This document shows, in pieces, positions 8,395 through 16,657 of a stretch of 64,000 nt of DNA (the stretch's first letter is position 1; every line of letters begins with the position of its first letter). The DNA is taken from assembly GCA_016124745.1 (NCBI GenBank), contig WGNC01000010.1, positions 148,357 to 212,356 of the forward strand, given 5' to 3'. Below the pieces are notes generated by a model that made no database searches, had not been told where the DNA came from, and was given only the letters and a program-made list of their open reading frames with translations. The position numbers and the translations under genes were made by a program. Source of the DNA: Thiobacillus sp. Lineage in GTDB: Bacteria > Pseudomonadota > Gammaproteobacteria > Burkholderiales > Thiobacillaceae.

Positions 8395-8472
8395 TTGTCA
8401 GCCATTCACGATCTGACCAGCCAAATCGGCGATCCGTGCCTGCGCGAGTTCGTCCGCCTGTGGCGTGAGTAG
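8395..8472 (+). pseudogene. Short orphan reading frame after TacT, possible RM-system remnant
   Basis: A TTG-initiated 25-codon frame (SAIHDLTSQIGDPCLREF and a few more residues) follows an AGGGAG sequence and then hits a stop. It reads like the N terminus of a larger protein cut short. Because type III mod and res fragments follow directly, it is probably part of the same decayed locus. The family is not identified. Confidence 0.35.
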
Positions 8473-8512
8473 CCACCGCACTAGCCCAAATCCGAACGCT
8501 AGAACCAACGAC

Positions 8513-8709
8513 ATGCCAACACTGCACTGGTTAGGAAAAGAAAAGGTCGTTAACCATCACCACGACGTGCCGTTTCGGGACTCGACAAGGTTCACCGCGC
8601 CCGAAGGTACGTCCGCAACAGCACCGACTACCGCATCATGCACGGCGACAGCCTGGAAGCCCTGAAAAGCCTGCTGTCCGAGTTCGAAGGCCGGGTGACG
8701 TGCATCTAC
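8513..8709 (+). pseudogene. Remnant of type III restriction-modification methylase (Mod)
   Basis: Two reading frames together preserve the N-terminal part of a Mod protein. The first (8513 on) encodes MPTLHWLGKEKVVNHHHDVP. A frameshifted second part encodes 'NSTDYRIMHGDSLEALKSLL' and ends 'RVTCIY', exactly where the catalytic DPPY motif would follow. The SAM-binding and catalytic domains are missing. The sequence runs straight into the res remnant, so an internal deletion removed most of mod and most of res. Confidence 0.75.
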
Positions 8710-8936
8710 ACCACTATCCCGACTTCATTGTGAAAACCAAGGCAGGCCGCATCATCGCGCTGGAGGCCAAGGGCGACGACCGGGACAATACGGATTCCGA
8801 GCTGAAGCTGAAGCTGGGCAGACTGCGGGAGGTCAAGGCCGGCCGTGACTACCGCTACATGATGGTGTTCGAGAACAAGCCCATCGATGGGGCCGAGCGC
8901 CTGGCCGATGCGCTGGCGAAGATCCGGCAGTTGTGA
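8700..8936 (+). pseudogene. C-terminal fragment of type III restriction endonuclease (Res)
   Basis: The frame encodes the endonuclease end of a Res subunit: 'HYPDFIVKTKAGRIIALEAK' carries the PD...ExK nuclease core, followed by 'GDDRDNTDSELKLKLG'. The helicase part (about 700 residues) is absent. A GTG at 8700 opens the frame but no ribosome site is seen, so I treat it as a deletion remnant joined to mod. The nuclease motif itself is intact. Confidence 0.75.
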
Positions 8937-9011
8937 CCACCGGGGAAGCATCGTCCCGGTCGTTCTTCACATACGCTTCAATATGAAAAACCGAGGTTCC
9001 GGCCCATGGGG

Positions 9012-9043
9012 ATCGGCCTTCGCGATGAAGCGAGGCCGACCGG
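9012..9043 (-). terminator. Candidate hairpin downstream of nifS
   Basis: The minus strand forms GGTCGGCCTCGC...GCGAAGGCCGATCC just after the nifS stop. No T-run follows, so this may be a 3'-end-protecting hairpin and not an intrinsic terminator. Confidence 0.4.
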
Positions 9044-9051
9044 GCGAGGCC

Positions 9052-10260
9052 CTATGCGTACACCGGCGCGAAGTCTTTTTCCGGCTCCGCCGAAGGGCCG
9101 TTCTCGCCCCAGTAGGGCGATAATTTCCTCAGCTGCGCGACGATTTCCGGCACCACTTGGATCACGCGGTCGATCTCGTCTTCGGTGGTGTAGCGCGACA
9201 GCGAGAAGCGCGTGGTGCCGTGCGCGGCGGTATAGGGAATGCCCATCGCGCGCATCACGTGGCTGGGTTCGAGCGAGCCCGAGGTGCAGGCCGAGCCCGA
9301 GCTGGCGGCGATGCCGAACTTGTTCAGCAGCAGCAGGATCGCCTCGCCCTCGATGTATTCGAACGCGATGTTGCTGGTGTTGGGCAGGCGGTTCGTCACG
9401 TCGCCCGTGGCAAAGGCGTGCGGCACGCGGGCCAGAATCCCGGCTTCGAGCTTGTCGCGCAGGCGGCGCACTTCGGTGTTCTCGTGTTGCATCGCCGCGA
9501 GGGCCATTTCGCAGGCCTTGCCGAGCGCAACGATCGAGGCGGTGTTCTCGGTGCCGGCGCGGCGGCCGCGCTCCTGGTGGCCGCCGCGCAGCAGCGGACG
9601 AAAACGCACGCCGCGCTTCAGGTACAGCACGCCGATTCCCTTGGGCGCGTGCAGCTTGTGGCCCGATAGCGACAGCATGTCGATCTTGCTGGACTTGAGG
9701 TCGATCGGCACCTTGCCGACCGCCTGCACCGCGTCGGTGTGGAACATCACGCCGGCGGCGTTCGCCAGCTCGGCCATTTCCAGCACCGGGAAAAAGCTGC
9801 CGGTCTCGTTGTTGGCCCACATCACCGACACCACGGCCACCTTGTCCGACAGCCGCCGCTTGTACTCGTCCATGTCGACGCGGCCCTTGCCGTCGACTTT
9901 CAGGTAATGCGCGGCGTAGCCTTCCTTCTCGAGCTGGCTGTACAGCGACAGGATCGCCGGGTGCTCCAGCACCGTGGTGATGATCTCGCGCCGCTCCGGG
10001 TTGGCCTTGAGCGCAGACAGGATCGCGGTGGAATCCGACTCGGTGCCGCACGAGGTGAAGATGATCTCCGACTCGTGCTCCGCGCCCAGCAGTTCCTGCA
10101 CCTGCATGCGCGCCTTCTTCACCGCCAGCCCCACCTTGTTGCCGAAGCTGTGCAGCGACGACGGGTTGCCGAACTGCTCGGTGAAGTAGGGCAGCATGGC
10201 TTCCACCACCGCGGGGTCGACGCGGGTGGTGGCGTTGTTGTCGAGGTAGATGCCTTGCAT
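9052..10260 (-). CDS. nifS: NifS, cysteine desulfurase
   Basis: NifS removes sulfur from cysteine (PLP-dependent) and delivers it to NifU for nitrogenase clusters. The 402-residue protein starts 'MQGIYLDNNATTRVDP', has the PLP-lysine motif SLSGHKLHAPKG (about residue 202) and the persulfide-forming Cys in SSGSACTSGSLEPSHV (about residue 325). AAGGAG precedes the ATG at 10260; in-frame sequence further upstream is intergenic repeat. It follows nifU by about 140 bp, which contain two dispersed repeats. Confidence 0.96.
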   Translation of the reverse strand: MQGIYLDNNATTRVDPAVVEAMLPYFTEQFGNPSSLHSFGNKVGLAVKKARMQVQELLGAEHESEIIFTSCGTESDSTAILSALKANPERREIITTVLEHPAILSLYSQLEKEGYAAHYLKVDGKGRVDMDEYKRRLSDKVAVVSVMWANNETGSFFPVLEMAELANAAGVMFHTDAVQAVGKVPIDLKSSKIDMLSLSGHKLHAPKGIGVLYLKRGVRFRPLLRGGHQERGRRAGTENTASIVALGKACEMALAAMQHENTEVRRLRDKLEAGILARVPHAFATGDVTNRLPNTSNIAFEYIEGEAILLLLNKFGIAASSGSACTSGSLEPSHVMRAMGIPYTAAHGTTRFSLSRYTTEDEIDRVIQVVPEIVAQLRKLSPYWGENGPSAEPEKDFAPVYA

Positions 10261-10289
10261 GATCGGCTCCTTAGGGAAACGCTTTATTC

Positions 10290-10382
10290 CGTTCGTGGTG
10301 AGCCTGTCGAACCATAAACGTAATAAATCCAATAAATTCAAACGAATGAAATGCCCTTCGACAAGCTCAGGGCGAACGGGCC
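10290..10382. repeat. Dispersed repeat pair between nifU and nifS
   Basis: Two members of the 'GTTCG...GAGC..GTCGAA' family occur here in opposite orientation (near 10290-10315 and 10351-10382), separated by an AT-rich spacer. They could form a hairpin in the nifU-nifS message. Confidence 0.7.
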
Positions 10383-10400
10383 GAATTAATCAGCGGCTCC

Positions 10401-11294
10401 TCAGGGCTGGCTGGTGGCGCGTGCCAGCGAGCCGGCGCGGGTGGGGACGAGCTTGACCAGTTCGCCCAGTTCTTCCATCAGCTTCGCCTGGATGCCCTGC
10501 AGCGTCAGCGCTTCCATCTGGCAGCCGGCGCAGGCGCCGGTCATGCTGACGTAGACCGTCTTGCCATCGACGTCGACCAGCTCGATGTCGCCATGGTCGC
10601 GCTGCAGCTGCGGACGAACCGATTCGAGCACCGCCTCGATGCGGCGGATGCGCTCCAGGTTGGTGAGCTTGCCGGGTTTGGGCGCTTCCTTCGCTTTCAC
10701 CGGCACCGGCTTGAAGCTTTCGCCGCGCTCGGCCAGCACCTTGGCGAGGATCTCCTCGATGCCCTCGTGGCACGAGGCGCAGCCGCCGCCGGCCTTGGTG
10801 TAGTTGATGACGTCTTCCATCGTCGACAGGTTGTTTGCGCGCACCGTGTCCTCGATCAGCACCGCATCGATGGCAAAGCACTTGCAGATCAGCGCGCCTT
10901 CCTCGTGGTCGTCGCTCCACTCCTCGCCACGGTAGTTGGCGATCGCCGCCTGCAGCGCCTCGCGCCCCATCACCGAGCAGTGCATCTTCTCCGGCGGCAG
11001 GCCGTCGAGATAATCCGCGATGTCCTGGTTGGAGACCTTCAGCGCGTCATCGAGCTTCATGCCCTTGATGATTTCAGTCAGCGCCGACGACGAAGCGATC
11101 GCCGAGCCGCAGCCGAAAGTCTGAAATTGGGCTTGCTGGATGGTTTCCGTTTCCGGGTCCACCTTCAGCATCAGGCGCAGCGCGTCGCCGCACGAAATCG
11201 AGCCGACATCGCCGACCGCGTTGGCATCCGCAAGCGGCCCCGCGTTGCGCGGCTGGAAGAAATGCTCCTTGACCTTGTCCGAGTAATCCCACAT
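10401..11294 (-). CDS. nifU: NifU, Fe-S cluster scaffold
   Basis: NifU is the modular scaffold on which Fe-S clusters for nitrogenase are assembled. All three domains are visible in 297 residues: the IscU-like N domain with cysteines in '[10 protein letters not shown]', '[11 protein letters not shown]' and 'KMHCSVMG'; the central permanent [2Fe-2S] domain with 'LICKCF' and '[10 protein letters not shown]'; and the C-terminal Nfu domain with '[16 protein letters not shown]'. It lies between iscA and nifS and is probably read from the sigma54 promoter upstream of iscA. Confidence 0.96.
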   Translation of the reverse strand: MWDYSDKVKEHFFQPRNAGPLADANAVGDVGSISCGDALRLMLKVDPETETIQQAQFQTFGCGSAIASSSALTEIIKGMKLDDALKVSNQDIADYLDGLPPEKMHCSVMGREALQAAIANYRGEEWSDDHEEGALICKCFAIDAVLIEDTVRANNLSTMEDVINYTKAGGGCASCHEGIEEILAKVLAERGESFKPVPVKAKEAPKPGKLTNLERIRRIEAVLESVRPQLQRDHGDIELVDVDGKTVYVSMTGACAGCQMEALTLQGIQAKLMEELGELVKLVPTRAGSLARATSQP

Positions 11295-11304
11295 GGCGGT
11301 CTCC

Positions 11305-11365
11305 TAGATTGGCTCCCCTCGCCCGCGAGCGGGAGAGGGGCTGGGGGTGAGGGAGAAAATGTTCA
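11305..11365. repeat. CTCTCCC-type palindromic repeat between iscA and nifU
   Basis: The sequence 'CCCGCGAGCGGGAGAGGGGC' followed by a G-rich tail is one copy of the dispersed palindrome seen also near 22200, 22640, 27340, 27460, 27650, 38926 and 41105. Confidence 0.75.
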
Positions 11366-11380
11366 TGGACAGGAACGTTT

Positions 11381-11704
11381 TCACGCAGAGAAGGAAGAAC
11401 CGCACGCGCAACTGGAGGTGGCGTTGGGGTTCTCGAACTTGAAGCCGGAGCCGTTCAGGCTGTCGACGAAATCGACCGTCACGCCATCGAGCATCGGGGC
11501 GGAAAAGGGGTCGATCAGCAGCATCACGCCGCCCACCGCCACTTCCACGTCGTCTTCGGCCTTGGATTCTTCGAGCCGCATGCCGTACTGAAAGCCGGAG
11601 CAGCCGCCGCCTGCGATGGAGATGCGCAGCCCCGCCACCGGCGTGTCGGAACCTTTGATGAATTTCTCTACAGCAGAGAGCGCGCTGGGGGTAAGGGTAA
11701 GCAT
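11381..11704 (-). CDS. iscA: IscA/HesB-type Fe-S carrier (nif-linked)
   Basis: This 107-residue A-type carrier has the three conserved cysteines: one in 'AGGGCSGFQYGM' and the pair in 'SSCACGSSFSA' at the C terminus. It probably shuttles iron or clusters between NifU and targets. It opens the iscA-nifU-nifS operon, preceded by AGGAGG seven bases before the ATG at 11704, and has its own sigma54 promoter and NifA site. The iscA-nifU-nifS order matches Azotobacter. Confidence 0.94.
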   Translation of the reverse strand: MLTLTPSALSAVEKFIKGSDTPVAGLRISIAGGGCSGFQYGMRLEESKAEDDVEVAVGGVMLLIDPFSAPMLDGVTVDFVDSLNGSGFKFENPNATSSCACGSSFSA

Positions 11705-11747
11705 GGTTTGCCTCCTGGCAGGTTGAACGGATACACACCCCGGATAT

Positions 11748-11763
11748 CGCAAGCCGCATGCCA
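11748..11763 (-). promoter_or_regulatory. Sigma54 promoter of iscA-nifU-nifS
   Basis: The minus strand reads TGGCATGCGGCTTGCG, GG and GC separated by 10 bp, 44 bp before the iscA start. Confidence 0.88.
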
Positions 11764-11857
11764 GCCGCGCACCGGACAACAACTCCTTGTTTTAGCTGGC
11801 GAATGTTTTGGCAGCGTGCCCAACCCGCGTGTGCGGAACCCAACCGGAAGGGGGGCT

Positions 11858-11873
11858 TGTCGGGTTTGCAACA
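11858..11873. promoter_or_regulatory. NifA upstream activator site shared by iscA and nifF
   Basis: TGTCGGGTTTGCAACA is a perfect TGT-N10-ACA. It lies about 95 bp upstream of the iscA promoter and 76 bp upstream of the divergent nifF promoter, so one site can serve both. Confidence 0.82.
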
Positions 11874-11948
11874 ACACCCCGCTCGCAGGCCGCAAGAAAA
11901 CCGCCAGCGAAATCAGCCGCTTGTCGCAAGCGCCCGCAACCCATGCCC

Positions 11949-11964
11949 CGGCGCGCCGTTTGCT
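11949..11964 (+). promoter_or_regulatory. Probable sigma54 promoter of nifF
   Basis: CGGCGCGCCGTTTGCT keeps the invariant GG-N10-GC spacing and the TTGC box. The -24 box is weaker than those of nifH or nifV. Confidence 0.6.
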
Positions 11965-12012
11965 AGGCGTTATCCAGGAAGCGTGAACCTATGCCCGTTC
12001 GCCCTGAGCTAG

Positions 12013-12624
<612 letters not shown>

Positions 12625-13061
12625 GTGCTACTGAAAACCGGTGGGACGTCGCTGGAGGAGAGATGGTGGGCCGGCACCGGCAAGAAGCAGACGGTCGATT
12701 AAGGCGCTAAGAATGGCTGTTGCTCGGCCGAAGCCGACGGTGGAGGTGCCTGCGCGATTTCACGCGGATGACTGCTTTCTGGTGGGTTAAACTTGGTCAG
12801 CAACGGACCTGGAGCCGACGCTTGGGGCGGATGGCCTCGGCTTCCGCAGTTTCCCCTATAGCCGACATCAACTCGATCAAGGAGCGAGTCCGCCAGATCA
12901 TGCGGAGTTGCATCCCGGGAAAATGTCGGATTTCCCAGGGCAACTAATGTGCCCGGCGGATTTAACACGCTGTCTTTGTTGCCGATAAGAAAACAGGCAC
13001 GCAAAATGTCGCTTTGTAAGCCGACATTTCGGTCGGCCAATATGCGTTAGAGGAGCAATTC
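12625..13061. other. Gene-free interval leading into the cassette array
   Basis: No convincing gene was seen in these 437 bp. The last part contains a GTTAGAG core at 13046-13052, directly before the first cassette gene, which would be the left recombination point of the array. Upstream of it I can only force a weak, poorly paired attC-like structure starting near ATTTAAC (about 12958). No attI and no integrase gene is visible. Confidence 0.45.
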
Positions 13062-13859
13062 ATGGGGCGCGAGCTTCAGCGACTGAAACGTCGAAAGGCC
13101 ACAACAAAGCACATGGAAGAATTGCTCGACCATGCGCCAACAACCCTTGTTGTGCATTACTCGTGTGAAAGCTTCTACGACCGCACAGACGGCAAGACCC
13201 CTCGCGTCACTTCGATCGCAGTTCGCAATCTTGCGTCCGGCCAAACAGACTCTTTTTCAATTCATCACATCGCGGAGCAGCAACACATTCCATTTGGCGA
13301 AATTCATGAGCACTACGATGCCCTTGAAAGGAAGATGCTCGATCAATACTTTTCGTTCGTCACATCACACCAGCATTTCAGTTGGGTGCACTGGAACATG
13401 CGGGACGTAAACTACGGCTTTGCCGCAATTGAACACCGATACCGGAGCCTCGGCGGCAGTCCAATCCTGATTCCAGAAGATCGAAAGTTCGATTTGGCGC
13501 GTGCGCTGGTTGATCTATTTGGCGTTGGCTACATTGGGCATCCAAGACTGGAAAATCTGATCGACAAAAACAAAATCACGAAACGCGATTTCCTCTCAGG
13601 AAGAGAGGAAGCTGCCGCATTTGATAACAAGGAATACGTCAAGCTCCATCAGTCCACCCTACGTAAAGTGGACATCCTCGCGAACCTCTTTGAACGCACC
13701 TCGAATGATTCGCTGCTTACCAATGCCACGTGGGCCGAGAAGTATGGTCTCTCCCTTCGCGTTCTTGGCGAGCTGATTAAGGATCATCCGATTATTTCTG
13801 TTCTTGTGGCGGCAAGTGCAATTCTTACGATCATCGTCCGTGTTAGAGAACTCCTCTAA
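13062..13859 (+). CDS. Cassette gene 1: unknown protein with C-terminal membrane anchor
   Basis: I do not recognise this 265-residue protein. The last 30 residues form one transmembrane helix (HPIISVLVAASAILTIIV) followed by a short basic end. The soluble part has a hydrophobic strand 'TTLVVHYSCESFYD' near the N terminus, 'WVHWNMRDVNYGFAAIEHRY' in the middle and 'LHQSTLRKVDILANLFE' later. That spacing loosely recalls a DEDD exonuclease-like RNase H fold, but key acids are not clearly matched, so this is only a hypothesis. GAGG lies 8 bp upstream of the ATG. Base composition is lower in GC than the nif genes. The stop codon lies within the attC site that follows. Confidence 0.75.
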   Translation: MGRELQRLKRRKATTKHMEELLDHAPTTLVVHYSCESFYDRTDGKTPRVTSIAVRNLASGQTDSFSIHHIAEQQHIPFGEIHEHYDALERKMLDQYFSFVTSHQHFSWVHWNMRDVNYGFAAIEHRYRSLGGSPILIPEDRKFDLARALVDLFGVGYIGHPRLENLIDKNKITKRDFLSGREEAAAFDNKEYVKLHQSTLRKVDILANLFERTSNDSLLTNATWAEKYGLSLRVLGELIKDHPIISVLVAASAILTIIVRVRELL

Positions 13860-13931
13860 CCCGCCAGTCGAGAGGGACGCTCCGCAAGCGGCGCTGCCGC
13901 CCGCTCCGCGCCCCTCACTTTTACGTTATGC
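13854..13931 (+). repeat. attC recombination site 1
   Basis: The site starts CTCTAAC (R'') and ends GTTATGC (R'). Between them the arms GAGAGGGACGC and GCGCCCCTCAC pair imperfectly around a variable GC-rich stem. This is the classic 59-base-element layout, starting at the stop of cassette gene 1. Confidence 0.82.
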
Positions 13932-14048
13932 GGCAACGGGTGCTTCGGGACACTCGGCAGGCATTCGCGGCAGCCGAGCACCATCCGCCGTTCGCCGTGG
14001 ATTGGGCAATGGCGGGTTGAAGTGAATCATGAGCATGGAGGATGCATT

Positions 14049-14735
14049 GTGAATTTCGTCCGGGCTGCGAAGCTTGGCACCTTCGGTGCAGTATTGTTTC
14101 TGTCGTATGGTCTAAGTTCCGTTCAAGCCGCACCTATTGTGCTCGATTTTGAAGATTTATCTCCGAGCACCCTTGACGTAATCCCCGATGGATATCAGGG
14201 CTTCGAGTGGAGAGGGGTTGGCGAGATACGCAACCTGAACATGGCATTCTATGCGCCCACCCTGCGTGGTGAATGTTCGACAACTGGCAGCATATTTGCT
14301 GGCGGTTACTGTAATGGCACTACGTCAGGCATGTACGTGGCGTATCGAGGGACAGGCACTGGCGCCGCCACAATTAGGAGAGACCGAGCGTTCAATTTCG
14401 AGAGTGCTTTCATTACGTCACCCTGGAACGACGGAGAAGACCTGGTCGTTCGAGGGTTTCGAGACGGGATTGAACTGTATCTTGATCATTTCATCATAGA
14501 CACGGCATCCCCAACCAGGATTGAGCTGAATTATCTGAACATTGATACCGTGACTTTCCAAGGAACTGGGGGCGTCAATGCTGGCTATGGTTCTAGTGGA
14601 GAAGGCGTAGTAATAGACGACTTCGCATACAGTGATTACTCTGTTCCTGAGCCCAGCATCATGGGACTCCTCGCCGTCTCACTTGCCGGTCTCTGGCTCG
14701 TTCGCCGCCGCAGGATTGCGCCAATTGCCGCATAA
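14049..14735 (+). CDS. Cassette gene 2: secreted PEP-CTERM protein
   Basis: This 228-residue protein has an N-terminal signal peptide (about residues 1-28, ending VQAAP), a beta-rich body starting 'IVLDFEDL' and a C-terminal sorting signal: VPEPS, a hydrophobic helix, then RRRR. PEP-CTERM proteins are processed by exosortase and exported, often in exopolysaccharide-producing betaproteobacteria. GGAGG lies 8 bp before the GTG at 14049; an in-frame GTG at 14022 lacks a site. Exosortase is not in the window. It lies between two attC-like sites, so it appears to be a mobile cassette. Confidence 0.85.
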   Translation: MNFVRAAKLGTFGAVLFLSYGLSSVQAAPIVLDFEDLSPSTLDVIPDGYQGFEWRGVGEIRNLNMAFYAPTLRGECSTTGSIFAGGYCNGTTSGMYVAYRGTGTGAATIRRDRAFNFESAFITSPWNDGEDLVVRGFRDGIELYLDHFIIDTASPTRIELNYLNIDTVTFQGTGGVNAGYGSSGEGVVIDDFAYSDYSVPEPSIMGLLAVSLAGLWLVRRRRIAPIAA

Positions 14736-14798
14736 CCCCTCGCTGAACCGGACGCTCAACCGGCGGCGCTGCGCTTGCCGGTTTCGCGCCGGCTAGCG
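14730..14798 (+). repeat. attC-like recombination site 2
   Basis: The site starts GCATAAC and ends GCTAGCG (T to C change in the GTT core). The inner arms CTGAACCGG and CCGGTTTCGCG are complementary. It begins at the end of cassette gene 2. Confidence 0.65.
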
Positions 14799-14827
14799 CG
14801 ATCGATAATCCCTACACAGGCAGCGCA

Positions 14828-16063
14828 ATGGCTTCTCGCCGCAAGGACACAGACCTCCCAGGACTCGCCGCGAGAGCAGAACGGGAAAAGGCTGAGGGCG
14901 ACCCGACTGGCTTCATGTCTGGAGCGCTCTTCTACTCAGACTTCGCAATCATCCTCGGTGGCTGTGTCGACTTCGATTCGATGGTGCCCGAAGCGGAGCA
15001 GAGGCGGATCGTCCAGCTCGTGGCCCACGACCCATCCCTCGCAAGACCGATAACCGCAGACAGCCTTCTCAAGGCATGTTCCAAGCTAGAGCGCGATTAT
15101 CTGTCGCGCGCAAGAACTCCCCACCGCCTGCTGACGGAGATTTCACTGTGGTGGATGATCGAGGTGCCGAGAATCAAAGTCGGAGATGTCACACTTACAT
15201 TCAAACCGAAATTTGTGAAGGGGTACGCTGAGAGGGCACGATTGGCACGCGAGTCCCGTGGCGCTCTAGGCGTCGAATTGCCAAGTGGCTACATGCGCGT
15301 ATCGGCACACTTGAAGGCGCGCTCTGCACACGAAGCTGCGGAGCGGGCACTGGATGCCCTGGATCTTGTTCGCGCCAGCTGGAATCTCGCGCTAAACCGC
15401 GGCAAGGAATGGCGACACTCTAGCGGTCGACCCGCGCCGATCAACGACGTTCGCCTCTCCCCCTTCCACACGGTACACGATGCGGCCGGAGCACTTGCTA
15501 CAGAGACGTTCTGGTTCGATCCCGGTTACTCGCGCCCGGCTGGCACCTTCTCTGACAAGACTAAGTTCGCAAAGATACTGGCGTTCGCCACGAATCTTCG
15601 CACTCGATTGGCCAGCCTCTCCTACCACAAGGACATCGAGCGCGCATTGATTAGATATGTGCGCGCCCTCGATTCGGCCGACCTGAACGATACGTTTCTC
15701 CGGTTGTGGAGCCTCCTTGAGTACCTTACGGACAGCACGCATGACTCTTACAAAGTCGCAACGCGACGCGCCGCATTCATGTTTAAAGACCGCGAGCGAT
15801 CGCAGCTAGTTCTCTCAAATCTGACCAGCCATCGGAACCGGTTTGTCCATGTCGGCTCGGAGACAGAGGATATAGAATCACTCGTGTTCCAACTCAAGCG
15901 TTATGTTGATGTGCTCCTGCTATTCCACCTAGGTAACCGTCTTGGGTTCGACTCCCGTTCAGAAGCCGCTCGATTCATGGACCAACCGCCCGACAAGATG
16001 GAGCTGAAGCTAAGGGTGAAACGGATTCAGCAAGCCAGAAAGTTCATTTCAGGTGGGGCGTAA
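14828..16063 (+). CDS. Cassette gene 3: HEPN-domain (Apea-like) protein
   Basis: This 411-residue protein carries near its C terminus (about residues 260-370) a helical region with HRNRFVH, that is R336-x4-H341, the Rx4-6H motif of HEPN ribonucleases. The flanks ('LWSLLEYLT' and 'LKRYVDVLLLFHL') resemble Apea-like HEPN domains. Residues 1-250 are not recognised. HEPN proteins often act as toxins or phage-defence effectors; whether this one is active is inference. The ATG follows CAGGCAGCGCA, a weak ribosome site. The stop touches attC site 3. Confidence 0.78.
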   Translation: MASRRKDTDLPGLAARAEREKAEGDPTGFMSGALFYSDFAIILGGCVDFDSMVPEAEQRRIVQLVAHDPSLARPITADSLLKACSKLERDYLSRARTPHRLLTEISLWWMIEVPRIKVGDVTLTFKPKFVKGYAERARLARESRGALGVELPSGYMRVSAHLKARSAHEAAERALDALDLVRASWNLALNRGKEWRHSSGRPAPINDVRLSPFHTVHDAAGALATETFWFDPGYSRPAGTFSDKTKFAKILAFATNLRTRLASLSYHKDIERALIRYVRALDSADLNDTFLRLWSLLEYLTDSTHDSYKVATRRAAFMFKDRERSQLVLSNLTSHRNRFVHVGSETEDIESLVFQLKRYVDVLLLFHLGNRLGFDSRSEAARFMDQPPDKMELKLRVKRIQQARKFISGGA

Positions 16064-16147
16064 CCCTTCGCTCTACTTGACGTGCGTCAGCCTGCTTTGC
16101 CTCTTGTCGCCCGCAGGTGAACTCCCGCGTTCAAGGGGCAGCTAAAC
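16058..16147 (+). repeat. attC-like recombination site 3
   Basis: The site starts GCGTAAC and ends GCTAAAC. The inner arms ACTTGACG and CGTTCAAG pair with one unpaired base, the extrahelical-base feature used for strand choice in attC sites. It starts at the stop region of cassette gene 3. Confidence 0.68.
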
Positions 16148-16362
16148 CCCAAAGAACCGACGTTTACCGGGCGCACGGCCTGGGTCCGCATTGAGAATTG
16201 TGCTGCCCTGAAGGCAATTGGAAGCAGCCGTTCGCGAATATCGGCATACGGGATTCTTGGTTTGACCGGTATGGCCGAGCAACAGCCACCTGTTGCAGAT
16301 CACCCGTCGCGGTTAACGGGGTCAGTTCGAATTGTTATTGGCAGGCGGCCTTAGTCGGGCTG

Positions 16363-16557
16363 CGTTACGCAGCCGCCACCCCCACCCCTCCGCAAATACT
16401 TCAACACCGGCAGCGTCGAGGCACTGTCCAGCGCGGTGTAGCTGCCGGTGGTTTCCTTGCCCAGATCAGCGCTGGCCTGCACCAGACGCCTGAGCACGTC
16501 GAACTTGCCGGTGGAGGTGGTGTAGATGGCGCAAGCGGCACCGCGGGCAATGAACTT
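16363..16557 (-). pseudogene. Remnant of an ankyrin-repeat gene 3' end
   Basis: The segment is clearly similar, by eye roughly three quarters identical, to the 3' end of the rhodanese-ankyrin gene at 19737-20513 (shared words such as 'CAGCGCGGTGTAG' and 'GCTTGCCGGTGGAGG'). It contains an internal deletion and stop codons. The same orientation is kept. The divergence means it is not a fresh duplication. Confidence 0.75.
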
Positions 16558-16589
16558 CTTTCTGGAGCCGTTTAAATTAGCCTCTTGCG

Positions 16590-16621
16590 TTGTTTTAGGT
16601 TTTCAATAAAATCTAAAACAA
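16590..16621. promoter_or_regulatory. Palindromic operator candidate upstream of fic gene
   Basis: TTGTTTTAG and CTAAAACAA are perfect inverted repeats separated by 14 AT-rich bases, 37 bp before the Fic start. A third half-site (TTGTTTTAA) lies at about 16631-16639. It may be an operator or promoter region for the Fic gene. Confidence 0.55.
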
Positions 16622-16657
16622 TAAGCCGGCTTGTTTTAATTCCCGCGAGGCGCTCCG

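Noticed and set aside
9052..10260. NifS as a housekeeping IscS
   Set aside because: The gene lies with iscA-nifU under a sigma54 promoter, and NifU is of the three-domain nif type, so the nif role is better supported.
12699..13040. 113-codon minus-strand frame in the gap after nifF
   Set aside because: No ribosome site, Pro/Ser/Gly-rich sequence, and it crosses the presumed left recombination point of the cassette array.
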